From Verrucomicrobiia bacterium (GTDB lineage: Bacteria > Verrucomicrobiota > Verrucomicrobiia > Limisphaerales > UBA11358): DNA of 59,057 bases. The stretch spans positions 1 to 59,057 of the forward strand of contig JARLJW010000007.1 in NCBI GenBank assembly GCA_031290985.1. Reading direction: 5' to 3'. The position numbers were made by a program, and so were the translations under genes. The notes under the pieces are model-generated. The model saw only the letters and a list, made by a program, of their open reading frames with translations, was not told the origin of the DNA and did not search any database. Of this stretch, positions 1 through 9,497 are shown one piece after another. The first letter of the stretch is position 1. Each line of letters begins with the position of its first letter.

Positions 1-817
1 AGCCCGCTCGCGTCATGGACTGCGGTGGCAAGGCGGCAGCCGCGACACCGCTTTCGCTTGCAACCGAAGTCAGCCATGCCAGCCAGCCCCGCCGCTTCGC
101 CATCATAAATCGTCCATCGCATATCGAAAAAGTGGCTGGTCGCCCGTACGCAGGGTGGCCGTACGCCAGTACTTTAATTTTTGCGTTTTCATTGGCCTTT
201 TTGCAAATTTCCATCACCCGTAAATCCGGGTGAATTCGCGTTACGCCCCGCGAACGCGCCAGCGTCTTGGAGTGCGGCAGCCCTCTGCCGCTTTCGCCCG
301 CACCGGACCATTCGCATGACCCGCAGCCATCAGTCGCACCCTGCGCCCGTAAATCGTAAATCCGGTATCGCAAATTCATGAGGTTTAATTTGCTTTAATT
401 TACCTTAATTCACTGGCCAGTCCGACACGGACCCCGTGCAGCTCGCACAAAATTTCTTTGGGCTAATAAAGGCTAACAAGGGCTAACGGACCTTGATTCC
501 CAAGGCTTTGCCTCGGGAACCCCGCCTTCACCTTGCTACCCGCCACCCGGCGCCCGCCGCTTCCCATGCAACCATTTAACCATTTAACCATTCACTACCT
601 CCGCCCAAACTGACTGACAATAGCAGCCTCCCCGCCCTCCCGGCAACCCCCGCCCCGCAAATAAATCCAGGTATTTTATTGAACGTTTTCCCAAAAAAAC
701 TGTCTGTATATTTGGTCGGCGGAAAGAAGGAAAAGCAGCCGCCCGGCAAGCCCTTAAAAAAGTGGGCCGACCGCGTCATCGTCGCGGATGAACGCCCATC
801 GCTTCAGCGCAAAGCGG
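1..817. other. Gene-poor left end with short repeats
   Basis: I see no convincing gene here. The stretch holds short degenerate tandem repeats: TTTAATT-type units around 385-410, GGGCTAA/AGGCTAA units around 460-487, and CATTTAAC units around 570-590. The 17-base string at 156-172 recurs at 44771-44787, just upstream of addB, which suggests dispersed repeat material. Short open frames exist but look like no known protein. Confidence 0.5.
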
Positions 818-1180
818 CTACGGTTCGCCCAACCATTTTCGTGCCTCAGCAGTTTTGGCATGATCAAAGTAGCGAATGGTCGCTTTCGTAAATGGTTTGG
901 CGAAGGTCGCCATGCCTTTCTCCCACCTCGTTTCACCGATCATCGCGATCCGTTCGACGTCGGCAAAATGTTTGACGTCGAACTTGATGCCCTCCCACAG
1001 CGCACTCGTTTCCCAGCCATCGAAGCCGGCCAGGTCAAACAGCACGCGCACGTTCCCGTTGAGCTGGACCAGCCTTTCAAACTCAGGTGCAAAATAAACA
1101 TAATCCGCCATGGTTAATTTTCCGCTGACTTGAATGGCGAGCACTTTGCCTTCGTCTTCATCCTCAAATTTAATTGGCAT
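818..1180 (-). CDS. SpoIIAA-like (STAS-fold) protein
   Basis: The 120-residue protein has the layout of the SpoIIAA-like family (PF11964): an N-terminal strand ending in VSGKLTMADY, a central DLAGFDGW segment, and a C-terminal part with AMIGETRWEK and ATIRYFDHAKTAEARKWL. These small alpha/beta proteins resemble anti-sigma-factor antagonists but usually lack the phosphorylated serine of true SpoIIAA, and their role is poorly known. It lies 2 bases behind the gene at 1183-1884, so the two are probably one transcript headed by the degenerate palindrome at 1988-2005. The family call is good; the cellular function is unknown. Confidence 0.7.
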   Translation of the reverse strand: MPIKFEDEDEGKVLAIQVSGKLTMADYVYFAPEFERLVQLNGNVRVLFDLAGFDGWETSALWEGIKFDVKHFADVERIAMIGETRWEKGMATFAKPFTKATIRYFDHAKTAEARKWLGEP

Positions 1181-1182
1181 TT

Positions 1183-1884
1183 TTATTCCTTTCCTTTGGT
1201 TTCGCTTGCCGCCTTCGCGTAAAAATCGCGCGCCTTCGCCAGCAACTGATCCTCGGTCAAATGATGCTCGTCCACAACCAGCGTGCCGATAATCCGCTTC
1301 GCCTCGTCGGGATGGTGCAATTTAAACCACGCAACGAACTGTTCCATCTCGCTGCTGGTGCCGGTGCCGGTGCCGAAAATGAGAATCTGCCCGCCGCCTG
1401 CAAGCACACTGGCCACTGGTTTAAAGAAACTGTCCGGGTCTGGCTTGGCTTTGCCGCGTGTAAAATCCTTTGCGTCTTTCGCCTGGCGCATCCGGGCTTC
1501 CGGCTCGTGCGGCGTGATCTTCTGGGGAATCGCACCGTGTATTTCCGAATGATAAATCCGGGCATCCTGATGATCAATGACGAGCAACCAATGCGCTTCC
1601 ATTCCGTCGGGTGCGGGTGCCGCCGCCTCGGATTTTTCAAGAAAATGGCGCAACGACATGACCTGGGAAGTTTCGGATACATCCTTCGTATGGGGCGGAT
1701 GCAGCATCAAAGTCTGACCATTGCGCGTCACCTTCAGGTGTCCGTTGGGTTCCTCCACGACTTGTCCAAGGTGGCGAAACATGGCCAGCACCTCGTGCCA
1801 GTTCAGATTGTGAGAAACCGGATGTTGAAAGATCGTATCATAAGTTCGCAGATGCGAACCCGTGAACGGCAGCGTAGATTTCAT
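1183..1884 (-). CDS. Conserved hypothetical protein, possible eRF1-like fold
   Basis: A 233-residue soluble protein. The N-terminal ~80 residues (THLRTYDT-like start, then HNLNWHEV and LKVTRNGQTLMLHPP) resemble a small RNA-binding or HicA-like fold. The rest includes HWLLVIDHQDARIYHSE at about 125-141, a Gly/Thr-rich ILIFGTGTGTSSEMEQF segment, and a C-terminal GTLVVDEHHLTEDQLLAKARDFY. From memory this layout is widespread among uncharacterised bacterial proteins and recalls the bacterial eRF1-like group, but I cannot confirm that. The ATG at 1884 is preceded by an A/T-rich stretch without a clear Shine-Dalgarno sequence. It is the first gene of a two-gene unit and its ATG lies about 70 nt after the predicted start of transcription. 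Confidence 0.6.
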   Translation of the reverse strand: MKSTLPFTGSHLRTYDTIFQHPVSHNLNWHEVLAMFRHLGQVVEEPNGHLKVTRNGQTLMLHPPHTKDVSETSQVMSLRHFLEKSEAAAPAPDGMEAHWLLVIDHQDARIYHSEIHGAIPQKITPHEPEARMRQAKDAKDFTRGKAKPDPDSFFKPVASVLAGGGQILIFGTGTGTSSEMEQFVAWFKLHHPDEAKRIIGTLVVDEHHLTEDQLLAKARDFYAKAASETKGKE

Positions 1885-1959
1885 ATTTATTTGGGAGATT
1901 TAAATGAGCGGGCAGACCTGCCGCCCGCCCCGTTTTGGGGCCTCAATTCTCACCGGCTT

Positions 1960-2005
1960 AAAATGCGTTCAAAGTTCTGCGCCAGCTATGGGGTATAACC
2001 CTACT
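1960..2005 (-). promoter_or_regulatory. Regulon palindrome site 8 (degenerate) with -10
   Basis: On the minus strand positions 2005-1988 read AGTAGGGTTATACCCCAT. The promoter-proximal half ACCCCAT is intact and the distal half is degenerate. The hexamer CATTTT (1965-1960) starts exactly 23 nt after the palindrome, as at the other seven sites, and is identical to the hexamer of site 2. Seen: the sequence and the spacing. Inferred: it drives the genes at 1884-818. Confidence 0.55.
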
Positions 2006-2030
2006 ATTGAGGCGCGCGCAATACGGTGAC

Positions 2031-2132
2031 GGCGCGCGGGCTTTAGCCCGCTTCAATGTCCAAGGCGGCAGCGCGCGTAAAACACCCAGCGCGCTGGCGT
2101 TTGGGACATTGAAGCGGTGTAAACGCCGCGCC
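2031..2132. repeat. Imperfect ~100-bp inverted repeat
   Basis: The arms are about 2041-2061 (containing CTTCAATGTCC) and 2104-2132 (containing GGACATTGAAG), with an inner pair CAGCGCGC (2069-2076) and GCGCGCTG (2089-2096). The whole could fold into a long branched hairpin. It lies between palindrome site 8 and the 3' end of the outer-membrane factor gene, so it may act as terminator or insulator. It also looks like a dispersed extragenic repeat of the REP/MITE kind. Confidence 0.55.
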
Positions 2133-2170
2133 CCGCCTGGTTTTGCGTTCATTGGACGGATTCCTTCAGG

Positions 2171-3667
2171 TTAAGGCATGGCCATATCTGCAACCGGCGA
2201 TGCATCCCAGCCGCCACCCAGCGCCTTGATCAATTGGACGCTCGCCGTCAATTGTTGCATCTGCAGGCCGAGCGCCGTCCGCTGGTTGCTCAATAGCGTC
2301 GTCTGCGCAGTGATCACATTGAGGTAGAGCTCGATGCCGGAATGATAACGGACATTGGCAAGCGCCAGATAACGCTGCGACGACCTGACGGCGGCGTTCT
2401 GTTCTTGGAGTTCAACCGACAAGCTTCGCAGTGTTGATAAATTGTCTTCGACCTCCTGAAAGGCGGCCAATACGGTCTGCCGGTAGTTTGCAACGGTGCC
2501 TTGGTAGACCGCCTGAGACTGTTCCGTGACCGCTTTGCGCAAGCCGCCATCAAAAAGCGTTTGCGCCAGCGTCGTGCCGACGGACCAAACCAGGCCCGGC
2601 CCGGAAAAAAGGTCTTTCACGGAGGTGTTCTGGTATCCCGCCGCGCCGCTCAAAGTAATGGCCGGATAATAAGCCGCGCGCGCCACGCCGATCCTCGCGT
2701 TCGCCTCCGCCACGCGCCGTTCGGCGGCGGCAATGTCAGGACGACGCTCGAGGAGTGCCGACGGAACACCGAAGGGAATGGCGATTGGTTTTGTGGTCAG
2801 TGGACTGGTGGCCACGAAAAAGGTCGAAGCCGTTTTCCCGAGGAGCGTCGCAATGGCATGCTCCAGTTGGGCGCGCTGGATGCCGAGGTCGGTGGCCTGC
2901 GCGAGCACGGTATTAAGCTGCATTTCAGCCTGCGCGACGTCCTGGTCAGACGTCAGACCCGCGCCATACTGAGCTTGGGTCAGTTTAAGTGATTCCTCAT
3001 CCGCCAGCACCGTCGCGTCCAAAAGCTGTCTCTGCGTATCCGACACGCGAAGCTGAAAATAATCAACCGCCACCTCCGCCTGCGCCGTCAGCCGCACGCT
3101 TTCAACGTCGGCCAGCGTGGCTTGCGCTTCGAGTGAATTGGCTTTCACGGTGTTGCGAATCCGCCCCCAGAAATCCGGCTCCCAGGAAGCGTCCAATGGC
3201 AGCGCATATTCGGTAAAGTTTAAGGCGGATGATGAACCGGATTCATTTTGAGCCGACGCCTGCCGGGTTCGGACAACCGATGGGGTGGCGGTCACGGTTG
3301 GGAAATACTGCGAACGGGCTTGTTTGACGACGGCCCGGGCCGCAAGGAAATTCGCGAGCGCCACTGCGACCGTCTGGTTGGAAACATTTACCTGGCTTTC
3401 AAGCGCGTCCAGCTCCGGCTCGTGAAACATTTTCCACCAATCGCCGCGCAGCGCCTCATCCTTTGGCTCGGCGGTTTTCCAGCCGTCCGTTTCCGATGAT
3501 TGTGCCAGCGTCATTTCTTTGAAAGCCGCCGGCGTTTCAACGGCTGGTTTCGCATATTTAGGTGCGAAGCTGCAACCGCTGATCAGAGCCATGCACGCCA
3601 AGAAAACAACCGACATTCCGGCTGTTGCTTTGAATGGAGGGATGCGGTTGTTCATTGCATGGTTCAT
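2171..3667 (-). CDS. Outer-membrane efflux lipoprotein (OprM/TolC family)
   Basis: This 498-residue protein is the outer-membrane channel of a tripartite exporter. It has a lipoprotein signal with lipobox LISGC (Cys about 32), then SFAPKYAKP, the usual NodT-type N-terminus. Two repeated coiled-coil halves follow, with markers LDASWEPDFWGRIRNTVKAN (first half) and RRPDIAAAERRVAEANARIGVARAAYYPAITLSGAAG (second half), as in OprM/CusC. Length is typical. It is the last gene of an ATPase-adaptor-permease-channel block and follows the permease stop by 2 bases. The substrate cannot be read from the sequence. Together with the long phosphoketolase transcript it probably depends on palindrome site 1. 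Confidence 0.9.
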   Translation of the reverse strand: MNHAMNNRIPPFKATAGMSVVFLACMALISGCSFAPKYAKPAVETPAAFKEMTLAQSSETDGWKTAEPKDEALRGDWWKMFHEPELDALESQVNVSNQTVAVALANFLAARAVVKQARSQYFPTVTATPSVVRTRQASAQNESGSSSALNFTEYALPLDASWEPDFWGRIRNTVKANSLEAQATLADVESVRLTAQAEVAVDYFQLRVSDTQRQLLDATVLADEESLKLTQAQYGAGLTSDQDVAQAEMQLNTVLAQATDLGIQRAQLEHAIATLLGKTASTFFVATSPLTTKPIAIPFGVPSALLERRPDIAAAERRVAEANARIGVARAAYYPAITLSGAAGYQNTSVKDLFSGPGLVWSVGTTLAQTLFDGGLRKAVTEQSQAVYQGTVANYRQTVLAAFQEVEDNLSTLRSLSVELQEQNAAVRSSQRYLALANVRYHSGIELYLNVITAQTTLLSNQRTALGLQMQQLTASVQLIKALGGGWDASPVADMAMP

Positions 3668-3669
3668 GG

Positions 3670-4812
3670 TTACCCGCGGAAGATGTCAAACGGCTCGATT
3701 TTGAGAACCTTGCGTATCCCGATATAGCTTGAGATTCCGGCAATGAGCAGGACCATGCCGAAGGCCAGCCCCAAGTTCCCAAACGTGATCATCGCCGCGT
3801 AGTTGGGCAGCCGGTAACGGGCAATCGAGATCATCAGCGTCACCAAACCGATGCCCAGCCCATAGCCGATCATGGCCGTAAAGAACGCCATGAACAGGAT
3901 CATATAAACCAGCTCGCGCCCCTTCGCCCCGATGGCTTTCAACGCGCCAAATTTCTCCAGGTTTTCCAGGATGAAGGTATAGAAGGTCTGGCCTGAAATT
4001 GACAATCCCACAATAAAACTGATCACGGTCATCAATAGAATGTTGGTGCCGATGCCGGTTTTATAGGTGTAATAATCCGAAATGCGCTGGTTGAATTCAT
4101 CCTTGGTAAAAGCGACGTACCCGAGTTTGGCGACTTGCTGCTTGATGCCGGCCACGGCCGCCGCGCTCTTCGGCTGCACCAGGACATAGGAAATCGTGAA
4201 GCGCGTCGTCGGGAGATATTCAATCGCGCGGCTGTAAGTCGTGTAGAGTGTCGGCACCCCGTTCAATCCGTTCGCGGCGACCCGGGCAATGCCAACGATC
4301 GTGCCCCGGTGATCATTGAGTTCGAATGAAGTGCCAATCTTCGGGTTTTCCAGCTTGGCAAATTCAGCGTCGTTTACGACCACGAATGAATTGTCGGCAT
4401 AAATGTCCTGGATGTTGCCTTGCAGCAGTTCGGGCCGGCCAAACAGGCTGCTGTCATCCAGGCCGACGACCGTTACCGATTGATAGGCGCCGCTTGCAAG
4501 CTTGACCTGGGCGCCCCCAATGAAGAGCGGTACTGCATAGTCGACTCCATCCATGCTGCGCACCGCGTCGAGCAGGTAGTCGGGCAGCGGAATCGCGCTG
4601 GTGGCTGTATTGACCGCGGGGTCCATCACCCACATCCCGGCCCCGATGTTGGTCACCGTCGAAAAAGCCCGGTTGAGAATGCCGGCGAACATCGCGGTCA
4701 TTTGCATCATCAGGAACACCGCGAAGGTGATCCCGATCAACAGCGCGGTGAACTTGCCCCGGTCATTGACCAGCAGCTTGAAGCCAATCCGCAGGATGCC
4801 GCTGTATCTCAT
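3670..4812 (-). CDS. ABC exporter permease, DevC/FtsX type
   Basis: A 380-residue membrane protein starting MRYSGILRIGFKLLVNDRGKF. It has an N-terminal TM helix at about 20-42, a large extracytoplasmic domain of roughly 230 residues, and three C-terminal TM helices (for example LMTVISFIVGLSISGQTFYTF, then two more), ending RKVLKIEPFDIFRG. This is the FtsX-like topology of MacB and of the cyanobacterial heterocyst exporter subunit DevC. I chose ATG 4812, directly after the adaptor stop at 4814; an upstream in-frame start would overlap the adaptor by about 80 bases. It pairs with the ATPase at 5968-6684 and the adaptor at 4814-5971. Substrate unknown; DevBCA exports glycolipids, which is only an analogy here. 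Confidence 0.88.
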   Translation of the reverse strand: MRYSGILRIGFKLLVNDRGKFTALLIGITFAVFLMMQMTAMFAGILNRAFSTVTNIGAGMWVMDPAVNTATSAIPLPDYLLDAVRSMDGVDYAVPLFIGGAQVKLASGAYQSVTVVGLDDSSLFGRPELLQGNIQDIYADNSFVVVNDAEFAKLENPKIGTSFELNDHRGTIVGIARVAANGLNGVPTLYTTYSRAIEYLPTTRFTISYVLVQPKSAAAVAGIKQQVAKLGYVAFTKDEFNQRISDYYTYKTGIGTNILLMTVISFIVGLSISGQTFYTFILENLEKFGALKAIGAKGRELVYMILFMAFFTAMIGYGLGIGLVTLMISIARYRLPNYAAMITFGNLGLAFGMVLLIAGISSYIGIRKVLKIEPFDIFRG

Positions 4813-4813
4813 G

Positions 4814-5971
4814 TCAAAAATTGTTCGTGGTGTGTGCTCCGGTTGCTTCTTGCCCGATAAAGACATCCACCAACTGACCGGGATAGACCGGGGCATCTTT
4901 CTTCTCGAACCGGAAAATCACCGGCAGAACCCGCAGATCGACTTTCTCCTGACGTTGATTGGAAAGCTCGATTTTGGGCGAGATGTAGGGCTGCACCCGG
5001 ACGAACTCCAGCGGCACTTTGATGTCGGTTCCGGTGATTTGCATCTGCGCCTGGATATGCCAGTGCGACGGCAGGCGTGAAACCAGTATCTCGTCCACAT
5101 AGCAGCGCACGTCCATATACTCTTGCGGCCCGCTCATGACCACGAGCGGATCGAATAATCCGGTGTAAGTGTCATAGTTGCCCTGCGACGACACATAGCC
5201 GCCGACGGTCGCGTTAACGGCCAGCACGACGCCGTCGATCGGCGCTTTGACCGAATAATATTGGAGCAATGCTTTGGCGGCCTTCAGTGCCGCCGCCGCT
5301 TGAATAACGGTGTCTTCCGCCGTGTCCAGCACGTCCTTGCTGACCGATTTCGGATCCATGTCATGGGCGGCCAGGCGCTTGTCATATTGATCTCGGGCCA
5401 CTTTTAAATTTGCTGCCGCCAGCTCTGTGTTTGCCCGCTGGGCAGAATCTTCAATCGCGAACAACGGTGCACCGGCCGTCACCGGCTGGCCTTCCTGCAC
5501 GAACACCCGGGTGACCGGGCCAAACACCTCCGGAAAAATATTGATGTTTTCACCGCTCGGCAGGTCGCTTTCGATCATGCCGTTGGCAAAGATTGCCGAA
5601 TCAAAAGGATTGCTGACGGGCTTGAACACGGGCGGTTGGGCTTTCCGCTCCCTGCCAAAAATGTAAGCCGCCACCAGTCCGGCCAGGATCCCAAGGAGGG
5701 CGGCGGTAAAGATGATTTTGTTTCCGATGGCCCGCTTGGGGGCTCCGGCTTTGGTTACAGGCTTGCTCTCGTCGGTTTTGACTTCAGGTTTAAGTTCGGA
5801 TTTGGCCGCCGGCTTAACTTCGGCTTTCGGCGGAGTTTTGATTTCAGGCGGTGCCTCAGCCTGCTTGTTGTCCTGTGTCAGTTCGATGGCTTTCGGATCG
5901 GGCCTGGGTATGGCCGTTTCCGGCTTTGGCTCGGCGGCTTTAACTTCCGAATTAGCTTCGTCTGCATTCAT
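4814..5971 (-). CDS. HlyD/DevB-type membrane-fusion protein
   Basis: This 385-residue adaptor links the inner-membrane exporter to the outer-membrane channel. It begins with an unusual cytoplasmic tail of about 85 residues rich in Lys, Glu and Pro, with repeated PPxA/EVK-like segments. One TM helix follows at about 86-107, then a barrel-sandwich half starting EVFGPVTRVFVQEGQPVTAGAPLF, a helical hairpin (about 180-245), the second half YSVKAPIDGVVLAVNATVGGYVSSQG, and a C-terminal beta domain. Its ATG overlaps the ATPase stop by 4 bases (ATGA). The tail is not a normal part of the HlyD family; it may be a flexible spacer, and I know of no domain match. Confidence 0.88.
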   Translation of the reverse strand: MNADEANSEVKAAEPKPETAIPRPDPKAIELTQDNKQAEAPPEIKTPPKAEVKPAAKSELKPEVKTDESKPVTKAGAPKRAIGNKIIFTAALLGILAGLVAAYIFGRERKAQPPVFKPVSNPFDSAIFANGMIESDLPSGENINIFPEVFGPVTRVFVQEGQPVTAGAPLFAIEDSAQRANTELAAANLKVARDQYDKRLAAHDMDPKSVSKDVLDTAEDTVIQAAAALKAAKALLQYYSVKAPIDGVVLAVNATVGGYVSSQGNYDTYTGLFDPLVVMSGPQEYMDVRCYVDEILVSRLPSHWHIQAQMQITGTDIKVPLEFVRVQPYISPKIELSNQRQEKVDLRVLPVIFRFEKKDAPVYPGQLVDVFIGQEATGAHTTNNF

Positions 5972-6684
5972 TCGGTTCCCTTGTCTTCGGCGGTGAGCTG
6001 TCCATCTTCCATGTGGAGGATCCGGTCCGCGTATTCGTTGATGCGCGCATCATGGGTGACAATCAAAATGCAGCGCTTTTCATTAAGAATTTTTTCTTTG
6101 ACGAAGGCGATGATCATCCTCCCGGTGTCGCCATCCAAGGAGGCCGTCGGCTCGTCGAGAATCAGAATCTCCGGCTGGCTGATGATTGCCCGTGCAATCG
6201 CCACGCGTTGCTGTTCGCCACCCGATAGCTTCACCGGCAATATTTCACTCCGGTTTTTCAGGCCCACAATTTCAAGGTATTTTTCAGCCTCGGCGATGGA
6301 TTCATCCCAGTTTCGCTGCTTCAGAATCAGCGGGATGGCGACGTTCTCAGCCGTGGTCAATCGCGGAAACAAATGGTAGTCCTGAAAGACGAAACCGATG
6401 GTGTTCAGACGAAAATCCGCCAACTGGTCATTATTTAGGGTCCAGATATCGGCTCCCTTGACTTTGACGTTGCCGGCGTTGGGTCGCAGGATGCCCGAAA
6501 TCATGCTCAGCATCGTGGTCTTGCCGCTGCCGGATGGGCCGACAATGAACAGCATCTCACCAAAGTGCGCGACCAGTCCCACCTTGTTCACGGCCGTCAC
6601 CTTGGCCTCGCCTTCGCCGAATGTTTTGGTCAAATCAGTCGCGACGATGGCCTCAGTGATTGGCCCTGTACCATCGGAACTCAT
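5968..6684 (-). CDS. ABC exporter ATPase, DevA/MacB-N (LolD-like)
   Basis: A 238-residue nucleotide-binding subunit. Walker A is GPSGSGKTT, followed by the Q-loop FVFQDYHLFPRLT, the signature LSGGEQQRVAIARA, Walker B ILILDEPTASLD and the H-loop IVTHD. The FQ-pattern and the order match LolD/DevA/MacB ATPases that serve FtsX-type permeases. The start at 6684 (MSSDGTG) is favoured because it overlaps the upstream stop by 4 bases (ATGA); a longer frame reaches 6747 but would overlap the previous gene by about 67 bases. It should energise the permease at 3670-4812. Confidence 0.92.
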   Translation of the reverse strand: MSSDGTGPITEAIVATDLTKTFGEGEAKVTAVNKVGLVAHFGEMLFIVGPSGSGKTTMLSMISGILRPNAGNVKVKGADIWTLNNDQLADFRLNTIGFVFQDYHLFPRLTTAENVAIPLILKQRNWDESIAEAEKYLEIVGLKNRSEILPVKLSGGEQQRVAIARAIISQPEILILDEPTASLDGDTGRMIIAFVKEKILNEKRCILIVTHDARINEYADRILHMEDGQLTAEDKGTE

Positions 6685-6872
6685 AGGCGCGTTGGATTTG
6701 CCGGCGGTGCGGAAATTGGCTGTTGTGGCTGTGCCTGAATCCGCCACCGCAAGTCACCGGTCCCCAAATAGACCGCCATGGCCGCCAGCATCACGATTAC
6801 GCAAAACCAGATGCGCCAGTCGCGATGCGCCCTTCGCCAGTAAGGCCGATGATTCGGAATGTCTCTGTTCAT
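6681..6872 (-). CDS. Small single-pass membrane protein
   Basis: A 63-residue protein beginning [21 protein letters not shown], with one hydrophobic segment ([20 protein letters not shown], about 22-41) and a Pro/Gln-rich C-terminus. Basic residues before the helix predict an N-in orientation. It is joined by ATGA overlaps to phosphoketolase upstream and to the ABC ATPase downstream, strong evidence that it is a real gene and that the metabolic and exporter genes share one message. Short proteins of this shape often follow phosphoketolase or cytochrome genes, but I recognise no family. Function unknown. Confidence 0.7.
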   Translation of the reverse strand: MNRDIPNHRPYWRRAHRDWRIWFCVIVMLAAMAVYLGTGDLRWRIQAQPQQPISAPPANPTRL

Positions 6873-9241
6873 AAGCTCGTCATCGGCCACTTCCAGTTGC
6901 GGATTTCCGGCAGGTCCTGGCCGTTCTTATCAATGTACTGCTTGTGCTCAACCAGCTTGTCCTTGAGCTGCTGTTTCAAGTAGATGCCCTTGTCACCGGT
7001 TTGCGGCAGACGATCAATCGCATCCATGACGAGGTGAAACCGGTCTAGGTCGTTCAAAACCGTCATGTCGAACGGCGTCGTGATGGTGCCTTCTTCTTTG
7101 TAGCCGCGGACGTGGATGTTGTCGTGGTTGGTGCGGCGGTATGTCAGCCGGTGGATCAACCACGGGTAGGCATGGAACGCAAAGATGACCGGCTTGCTCC
7201 TGGTAAAAAGCTCGTCGAAATCCCGGTCGCTCAATCCATGCGGATGCTCGGTTTGCGGCTGCAACCTCATCAGGTCAACAACATTGACCACCCGGATTTT
7301 TAAATCGGGCAGATGTTCGCGCAGGATCGCAACCGCGGCGAGCGTCTCCAGCGTGGGCACGTCGCCGCAGCAGGCCATGACCACGTCGGGCGTGGTGTTC
7401 TGGTCATTGCTGGCCCATTGCCAGATGCCGATGCCCTCCGTGCAGTGTTTGACGGCCGCGTCCATCGTCAACCACTGCGGGGCCGGATGTTTGCCCGCAA
7501 TCACCACGTTGACGTAGTGCCGGCTGCGCAGGCAGTGATCCATCACCGAAAGCAGGCAGTTGGCATCCGGCGGCAGATAGACGCGCACGATGCTCGCCTT
7601 CTTGTTCACAACGTGATCAATGAAACCCGGGTCTTGATGCGTGAACCCATTGTGATCCTGCCGCCAGACATGCGAGGCGAGCAGATAGTTCAGCGAGGCG
7701 ATTTTCCGCCGCCACGGCAGGCCGGCGGTGACCTTCAGCCACTTCGCATGCTGGTTGAACATGGAATCGATGATGTGGATGAACGCCTCGTAGCAGTTGA
7801 ACAGGCCATGGCGGCCGGTGAGCAGATAACCTTCCAGCCAGCCTTCGCATTGGTGTTCGCTCAGCATCTCCATCACGCGTCCGGCCGGGGCCAGAAATTC
7901 GTCATTCGGCACGGTCGCAGCGTCCCATTGGCGTTTCGTCGTTTCAAAAACCGCTTCCAAACCGTTGGACAGCGTTTCATCCGGACCAAAGATGCGGAAA
8001 TTTCTCTGCGTTTGGTTCAGCTTGGCCACATCGCGCAGGAAAGGCCCCAGCACATGCACATCGCCGATTCCGCGAATCCCCGGCGTGGGCACGGCCTCCG
8101 CGTAATCACGGAAATCCGGCATCCGCAGATCACGCAGCAAAATGCCGCCGTTGGCATGGGGATTCGCGCCCATGCGCCGCGCCCCTTTGGGCGCGAGTTC
8201 GGCCAGTTCAGCCTTCAAGCGGCCCGCATCGTCAAACAGCTCCTCCGGCCGGTAACTTTTCAACCAGTCTTCCAAAAGTTTGAGATGCCCGGGGTGCGTG
8301 GCCGGATCGGCGAGCGGCACCTGGTGCGCGCGAAATGTTCCCTCCACTTGCAGGCCATCAACCACCGCCGGCCCGGTCCAGCCCTTGGGTGAATTGAGCA
8401 CGATCATCGGCCAGCGCGGACGCTCGCCGTTGCCGCCGGCGCGAGCCTCGGACTGGATGCGCTTGATCTCCTCAATCACGAGATCCAGCGTCGTCGCCAT
8501 GGCCAGGTGCATCGGGCCGGGCTCGTAACCCTCGACAAAATAGGGCGTCCAGCCATAGCCGCGCAGCAATTGTTCCAATTCATCGCGCGGAATCCGGGCG
8601 AGCACCGTGGGATTGGAAATCTTGTAGCCGTTGAGATGCAAAATCGGCAGCACCGCGCCGTCGGTGATGGGATTGAGAAATTTGTTGGAATGCCAGGCGG
8701 TGGCCAGCGGGCCGGTCTCGGCCTCGCCGTCACCGACAACGCAGGCAACCACCAGATCCGGGTTGTCGAACACCGCGCCGAACGCATGGCTGAGCGAGTA
8801 ACCCAGCTCGCCGCCCTCATGGATCGAGCCGGGGCATTCCGGCGAAGCGTGGCTGGGAATGCCGCCGGGAAATGAAAACTGGAGAAACAGTTTTTGCAAA
8901 CCAGCTTCGTCCTGGCTGATGTCCGGATAAATCTCGCTGTATGTCCCCTCAAGGTAAGTGTTCCCCACGACCGCCGGCCCGCCATGTCCCGGGCCGGAAA
9001 CATATATCATGTCGAGGTCATATTTCTGGATGACCCGGTTCAGGTGGGCATAAATAAAATTCTGTCCGGGCGTGGTGCCCCAGTGTCCCAGCAGCATGTG
9101 CTTCACATCTGCCAGCACGAGCGGCCGCTTCAGCAGCGGGTTGGCAAAGAGATAAATCTGGCCGACCGAGAGGTAATTGGCCGCGCGCCAGTAGGCGTCC
9201 ATCTTGGCGAGCAGTTCCGGTGTGAGCGTGGAAGGATTCAT
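6869..9241 (-). CDS. xfp: Phosphoketolase (xylulose-5-P/fructose-6-P)
   Basis: This thiamine-diphosphate enzyme splits xylulose 5-phosphate (and often fructose 6-phosphate) with phosphate into acetyl-phosphate plus glyceraldehyde 3-phosphate (or erythrose 4-phosphate). The 790-residue length is typical. Visible motifs are GPGHGGP (83-89), EGTYSEIYP (99-107), PGGIPSH (125-131), [16 protein letters not shown] (141-156) and the ThDP/Mg site [21 protein letters not shown] (170-190). I chose ATG 9241 ([18 protein letters not shown]) because known phosphoketolases start near here; the frame upstream is of unlike composition. Its product feeds acetate kinase at 16228-17403. It sits behind ArsD and PRC-barrel genes, probably in the transcript from palindrome site 1. 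Confidence 0.97.
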   Translation of the reverse strand: MNPSTLTPELLAKMDAYWRAANYLSVGQIYLFANPLLKRPLVLADVKHMLLGHWGTTPGQNFIYAHLNRVIQKYDLDMIYVSGPGHGGPAVVGNTYLEGTYSEIYPDISQDEAGLQKLFLQFSFPGGIPSHASPECPGSIHEGGELGYSLSHAFGAVFDNPDLVVACVVGDGEAETGPLATAWHSNKFLNPITDGAVLPILHLNGYKISNPTVLARIPRDELEQLLRGYGWTPYFVEGYEPGPMHLAMATTLDLVIEEIKRIQSEARAGGNGERPRWPMIVLNSPKGWTGPAVVDGLQVEGTFRAHQVPLADPATHPGHLKLLEDWLKSYRPEELFDDAGRLKAELAELAPKGARRMGANPHANGGILLRDLRMPDFRDYAEAVPTPGIRGIGDVHVLGPFLRDVAKLNQTQRNFRIFGPDETLSNGLEAVFETTKRQWDAATVPNDEFLAPAGRVMEMLSEHQCEGWLEGYLLTGRHGLFNCYEAFIHIIDSMFNQHAKWLKVTAGLPWRRKIASLNYLLASHVWRQDHNGFTHQDPGFIDHVVNKKASIVRVYLPPDANCLLSVMDHCLRSRHYVNVVIAGKHPAPQWLTMDAAVKHCTEGIGIWQWASNDQNTTPDVVMACCGDVPTLETLAAVAILREHLPDLKIRVVNVVDLMRLQPQTEHPHGLSDRDFDELFTRSKPVIFAFHAYPWLIHRLTYRRTNHDNIHVRGYKEEGTITTPFDMTVLNDLDRFHLVMDAIDRLPQTGDKGIYLKQQLKDKLVEHKQYIDKNGQDLPEIRNWKWPMTSL

Positions 9242-9497
9242 GGTTCTTAAATAATTTCGCAAGCGCTGCCCTGCCACCCGGCGGGCTTGGCGGCTGGCGC
9301 GTTCAGGGCAATGCCGGTTCGAGGCTGTGTGCGGCCAAACCAGGCCGATGCCACCGGGCCGGCGGGTCCCTGCCATTGCCACGGCCGCCCGATGATGCGG
9401 GTGGCTGGCTTCTTCATGCCTTCGCGCAGGTGACCAAGCGCCGCTTCCTCGCGGCGCTGGAGCAGTGCATTGCACCTGCCGTTGTGGAGCGGCGGTT
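9242..9497. other. 256-nt spacer between arsD-like gene and xfp
   Basis: Two overlapping minus-strand frames cross this stretch. Their products are Trp/Pro/Arg-rich and resemble nothing I know, while the downstream frame runs into xfp without a stop. It may hold a decayed gene, a leader for xfp or an internal promoter. I see no palindrome copy in it. Confidence 0.4.
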
